A stretch of DNA of 7,346 nt from Gammaproteobacteria bacterium (GTDB taxonomy: Bacteria > Pseudomonadota > Gammaproteobacteria > Nitrosococcales > Methylophagaceae), in assembly GCA_002402245.1 (NCBI GenBank), contig NVVP01000012.1:44375-51720 (forward strand). Direction: 5' to 3'. The notes beneath the pieces were generated by a model that worked only from the letters and a program-made list of their open reading frames with translations, searched no databases and had not been told where the DNA came from. Below, piece after piece: positions 5,148-7,346 of this stretch (the stretch's first letter is position 1; every line of letters starts with the position of its first letter). The position numbers and the translations under genes are program-made.

Positions 5148-7250
5148 ATGCCGTCGCTTAGAACATTGCCCGTCCTTATTGCCCTGACTTTATCACCGAG
5201 CTTAGCTTTTTCAGAAACAACGCTTATGCTAGATGAACTGGTGGTCACCGGTACGCGATCTGAAACATCGTTAATGGACTTGGCGGGTAATACAGACACA
5301 GTAGAGCAAGAAGAAATTGACCTACTCAATGCGGATCATATTGAAGAGTCTTTATTACGTATTCCAGGTATGAATCTACAACGTGGTAATGGTGTTGAAA
5401 TGACCATTGCACTTCGCTCTCCAGTATTAACGGGCCCAGGAGCCGGTGGTGCATTTTTATTTATGGAAGATGGCATTGCACTTCGCTCCGCTGCCTTTGG
5501 TAATAATAATGGTTTATCTGAAGCTCATTATGAGCAAGCAGGAGCTATTGAGGTAGTAAGAGGCCCTGGTAGTGCTCTTTATGGTTCAAATGCCGTGCAT
5601 GGGCTTGTTAATGTATTGAGTCGTGACCCTTCAGAGGAATTAGAACGTAAGATTGATCTTACTTTAGGCTCTGATGACCTTTATAAAATAAGAGGAACAG
5701 TGAGTGATACTGTCGGCGCCCATGCTTACCGCTTTAGCTTTAGTGGTGTTGATGACGGTGGTTGGCGTGATGACTCTGGCCTTGGCCAACAAAAAATAAC
5801 AGCACGACATGATTATTTTTCTGAGAATGGCGACACGTTTAAAACGGTCTTTTCAGCATTTAATGTTAATCAGGAAACAGCTGGTTTTATTACCAGTGAA
5901 ACTGATGACCATTTATATGAACGAGGCTCTGACGTTATAGAAGCAAATGCTAGTGAAGATGGTTATCGTGATTGGTGGTCAGTACGATTATCAACCCGCT
6001 GGGATCATGAATTTTCTAATGGTCATACCTTTAGTTTTACTCCGTATGCTCGTAGTACAGAAATGAAATTCCGTCAGCATTACCTGCCTTCAAGAGCAAT
6101 AGAAGAGAATGGGCATGACAGCATTGGTGCTCAAACAGCTTATTATATTGATTTAGACGGTGGCCATAAGGTTATATTCGGAACAGATTTTGAATATACA
6201 GATGGACACTTGAAAGAAACTCAGGAGCGAGCCAGTTATAGTTATTTTGGTAAAAATAGACAGCAAGGTATTCACTATGACTATGATGTTGAAGCTGTTT
6301 CTATTTCACCTTATGTTCATGCTGAATGGCAGTTAGCAGAAAAATTAAGGGCCACCACTGGTTTACGTTTTGACCATACGAGCTATGACTATAATAATAA
6401 TGTGGCTGATGGAACAGGGATGGCTGATGGCAGTGCCTGTTTTTCCGGCTCAGACTGTCTTTACCAACGACCTGCAGATCGTGAAGATACATTTAATGAT
6501 TGGAGTCCTAAGTTAGGGCTGGTTTATCGTGTAGCAGAAGCTCATAGCCTTTTCTCTAACTTATCTCGTGGTCACCGTGCACCGCAAACAACAGATTTAT
6601 ATCGGATCCAAAAGGATCAAATCGTGGGTGAAACTGACTCTGAACAGGCTGATAGTTTAGAAGTCGGAGCGCGAGGAAGCTTAGAGCAGTTTGGATTAAA
6701 TTATGAGGTTTCTGCTTACTATATGAAGAAAAAGAATTTCTTCTTCCGTGATTCATTTGGTAATAGTGTGACTGATGCTAAAACAAAACACCGAGGCATT
6801 GAAGTTTCATTGTCTATGCCTTTAGGAGAGCAGTTTGATATTGCCGCCAACTATACACATGCAGTTCATACCTATGATTCTAACCATGCAGCCAAATCAA
6901 GCTTAGCATCTGAAGAAATTAAACGAGGTAGTGAAATAGATACCGCGCCTAAAAATATTGCTAATGTCCGTCTAGGTTGGAACTTTAAAGCAGATAGTCG
7001 AGCAGAGTTAGAGTGGAGCCATATGGGTAATTACTATACAAGCCCTGATAACTCAGCTAAATATGAAGGTCATGACTTGTTTAATTTACGGGTTAATACT
7101 CAAGTTACAACTGGCTTGGCACTTCATGCCCAAATCAAAAATCTATTTGATACTGAGTATGCTGATCGTGCTGATTATGCCTTCGGTGATTATCGCTTTT
7201 TCCCAGGTCGAGATCGTCATTATGAAGTAGGAGCAAGCTACAACTTTTAA
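5148..7250 (+). CDS. TonB-dependent outer-membrane receptor, substrate unknown
   Basis: Ligand-gated outer-membrane channel powered by TonB-ExbB-ExbD. From the ATG at 5148 it has 700 residues. Residues 1-22 are a signal peptide (basic start, hydrophobic LPVLIALTL core, likely cut after AFS). The TonB box is about 29-35 (DELVVTG). The plug domain runs to about residue 160, with EVVRGPGSALYGSNA at 135-149. The rest is a 22-strand-type barrel ending in aromatic YEVGASYNF, the usual outer-membrane assembly signal; NLFDTEY is a typical late barrel motif. The only cysteines, C431 and C437, sit in a Gly/Ser-rich segment (ACFSGSDC) likely to be an extracellular loop and could form a disulfide. A GTG at 5094 would add 18 residues ahead of the signal peptide and lacks a ribosome binding site; GGAA at 5135-5138 serves the ATG. 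No siderophore, heme, B12 or metal gene lies nearby, and no Fur box or B12 riboswitch is seen, so the substrate cannot be named. Confidence 0.92.
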   Translation: MPSLRTLPVLIALTLSPSLAFSETTLMLDELVVTGTRSETSLMDLAGNTDTVEQEEIDLLNADHIEESLLRIPGMNLQRGNGVEMTIALRSPVLTGPGAGGAFLFMEDGIALRSAAFGNNNGLSEAHYEQAGAIEVVRGPGSALYGSNAVHGLVNVLSRDPSEELERKIDLTLGSDDLYKIRGTVSDTVGAHAYRFSFSGVDDGGWRDDSGLGQQKITARHDYFSENGDTFKTVFSAFNVNQETAGFITSETDDHLYERGSDVIEANASEDGYRDWWSVRLSTRWDHEFSNGHTFSFTPYARSTEMKFRQHYLPSRAIEENGHDSIGAQTAYYIDLDGGHKVIFGTDFEYTDGHLKETQERASYSYFGKNRQQGIHYDYDVEAVSISPYVHAEWQLAEKLRATTGLRFDHTSYDYNNNVADGTGMADGSACFSGSDCLYQRPADREDTFNDWSPKLGLVYRVAEAHSLFSNLSRGHRAPQTTDLYRIQKDQIVGETDSEQADSLEVGARGSLEQFGLNYEVSAYYMKKKNFFFRDSFGNSVTDAKTKHRGIEVSLSMPLGEQFDIAANYTHAVHTYDSNHAAKSSLASEEIKRGSEIDTAPKNIANVRLGWNFKADSRAELEWSHMGNYYTSPDNSAKYEGHDLFNLRVNTQVTTGLALHAQIKNLFDTEYADRADYAFGDYRFFPGRDRHYEVGASYNF
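5405..5488 (+). repeat. In-frame 15-bp direct repeat within the receptor plug domain
   Basis: CATTGCACTTCGCTC occurs identically at 5405-5419 and 5474-5488, 69 bp (23 codons) apart and in the same frame. Both copies encode IALRS (TIALRSPV and GIALRSAA). Because codons as well as residues are identical, it may reflect a small duplication or conversion. Recombination between copies would remove exactly 23 residues of the plug. Confidence 0.6.
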
Positions 7251-7270
7251 TTCTACTTAAATTTAGAAAT

Positions 7271-7316
7271 AAGGCCTTTGTTAGTGAGCTTTCACTAGCA
7301 GAGGCCTTTTTATTTT
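7271..7316 (+). terminator. Rho-independent terminator of the receptor gene
   Basis: A 17-bp stem pairs 7271-7287 with 7292-7308 around a GCTT loop. It has only two G-U wobbles and is followed by T's (7307-7311, then ATTTT). It begins 20 bases after the receptor stop codon, so the receptor is probably transcribed alone. The 30 bases that remain after it show no recognisable element. Confidence 0.93.
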
Positions 7317-7346
7317 GAAACACTGAGAACAAAATAATAACGTTTT

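Overview
The window looks like ordinary chromosome from a moderately AT-rich gammaproteobacterium. The reasons are the close resemblance of the ATP synthase subunits to the enterobacterial type, glmU directly after the atp operon, a DegQ-type protease, a CbpA-type co-chaperone and a TonB-dependent outer-membrane receptor. Genus cannot be fixed from the sequence. A marine or methylotrophic Thiotrichales-like lineage is only a guess. I see no mobile element, CRISPR array, tRNA or rRNA, and no gene-free stretch longer than 300 bases.

Layout. Bases 1-1227 hold the end of the F1Fo ATP synthase operon: the C-terminal part of atpD (its 5' end lies outside the window), then complete atpC, closed by a strong intrinsic terminator at 1245-1278. 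A short gap leads to glmU (1324-2694, +), the bifunctional enzyme that makes UDP-GlcNAc. Only 5 bp later, and convergent, is the end of a two-gene minus-strand operon transcribed as cbpA (4991 to 4089) then degQ (4079 to 2700). The cbpA stop codon is embedded in the degQ ribosome binding site. Divergent from cbpA is a TonB-dependent receptor gene (5148-7250, +), followed by a strong hairpin terminator at 7271-7316.

The genes fall into three groups. One is energy and cell-envelope housekeeping (atpD, atpC, glmU). The second is a protein-quality-control pair that joins a cytoplasmic DnaJ-like co-chaperone to a periplasmic HtrA-family protease. The third is an outer-membrane uptake receptor of unknown substrate. 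The most interesting DNA is the 156-bp divergent region between cbpA and the receptor. It has a perfect FNR/ANR-type palindrome (5013-5026) and, reading toward cbpA, a good match to a heat-shock (sigma-32) promoter whose predicted start site falls inside that palindrome. This suggests oxygen-responsive control of one or both flanking genes. I found no convincing new multi-gene system; the novelty is in regulation and gene arrangement.
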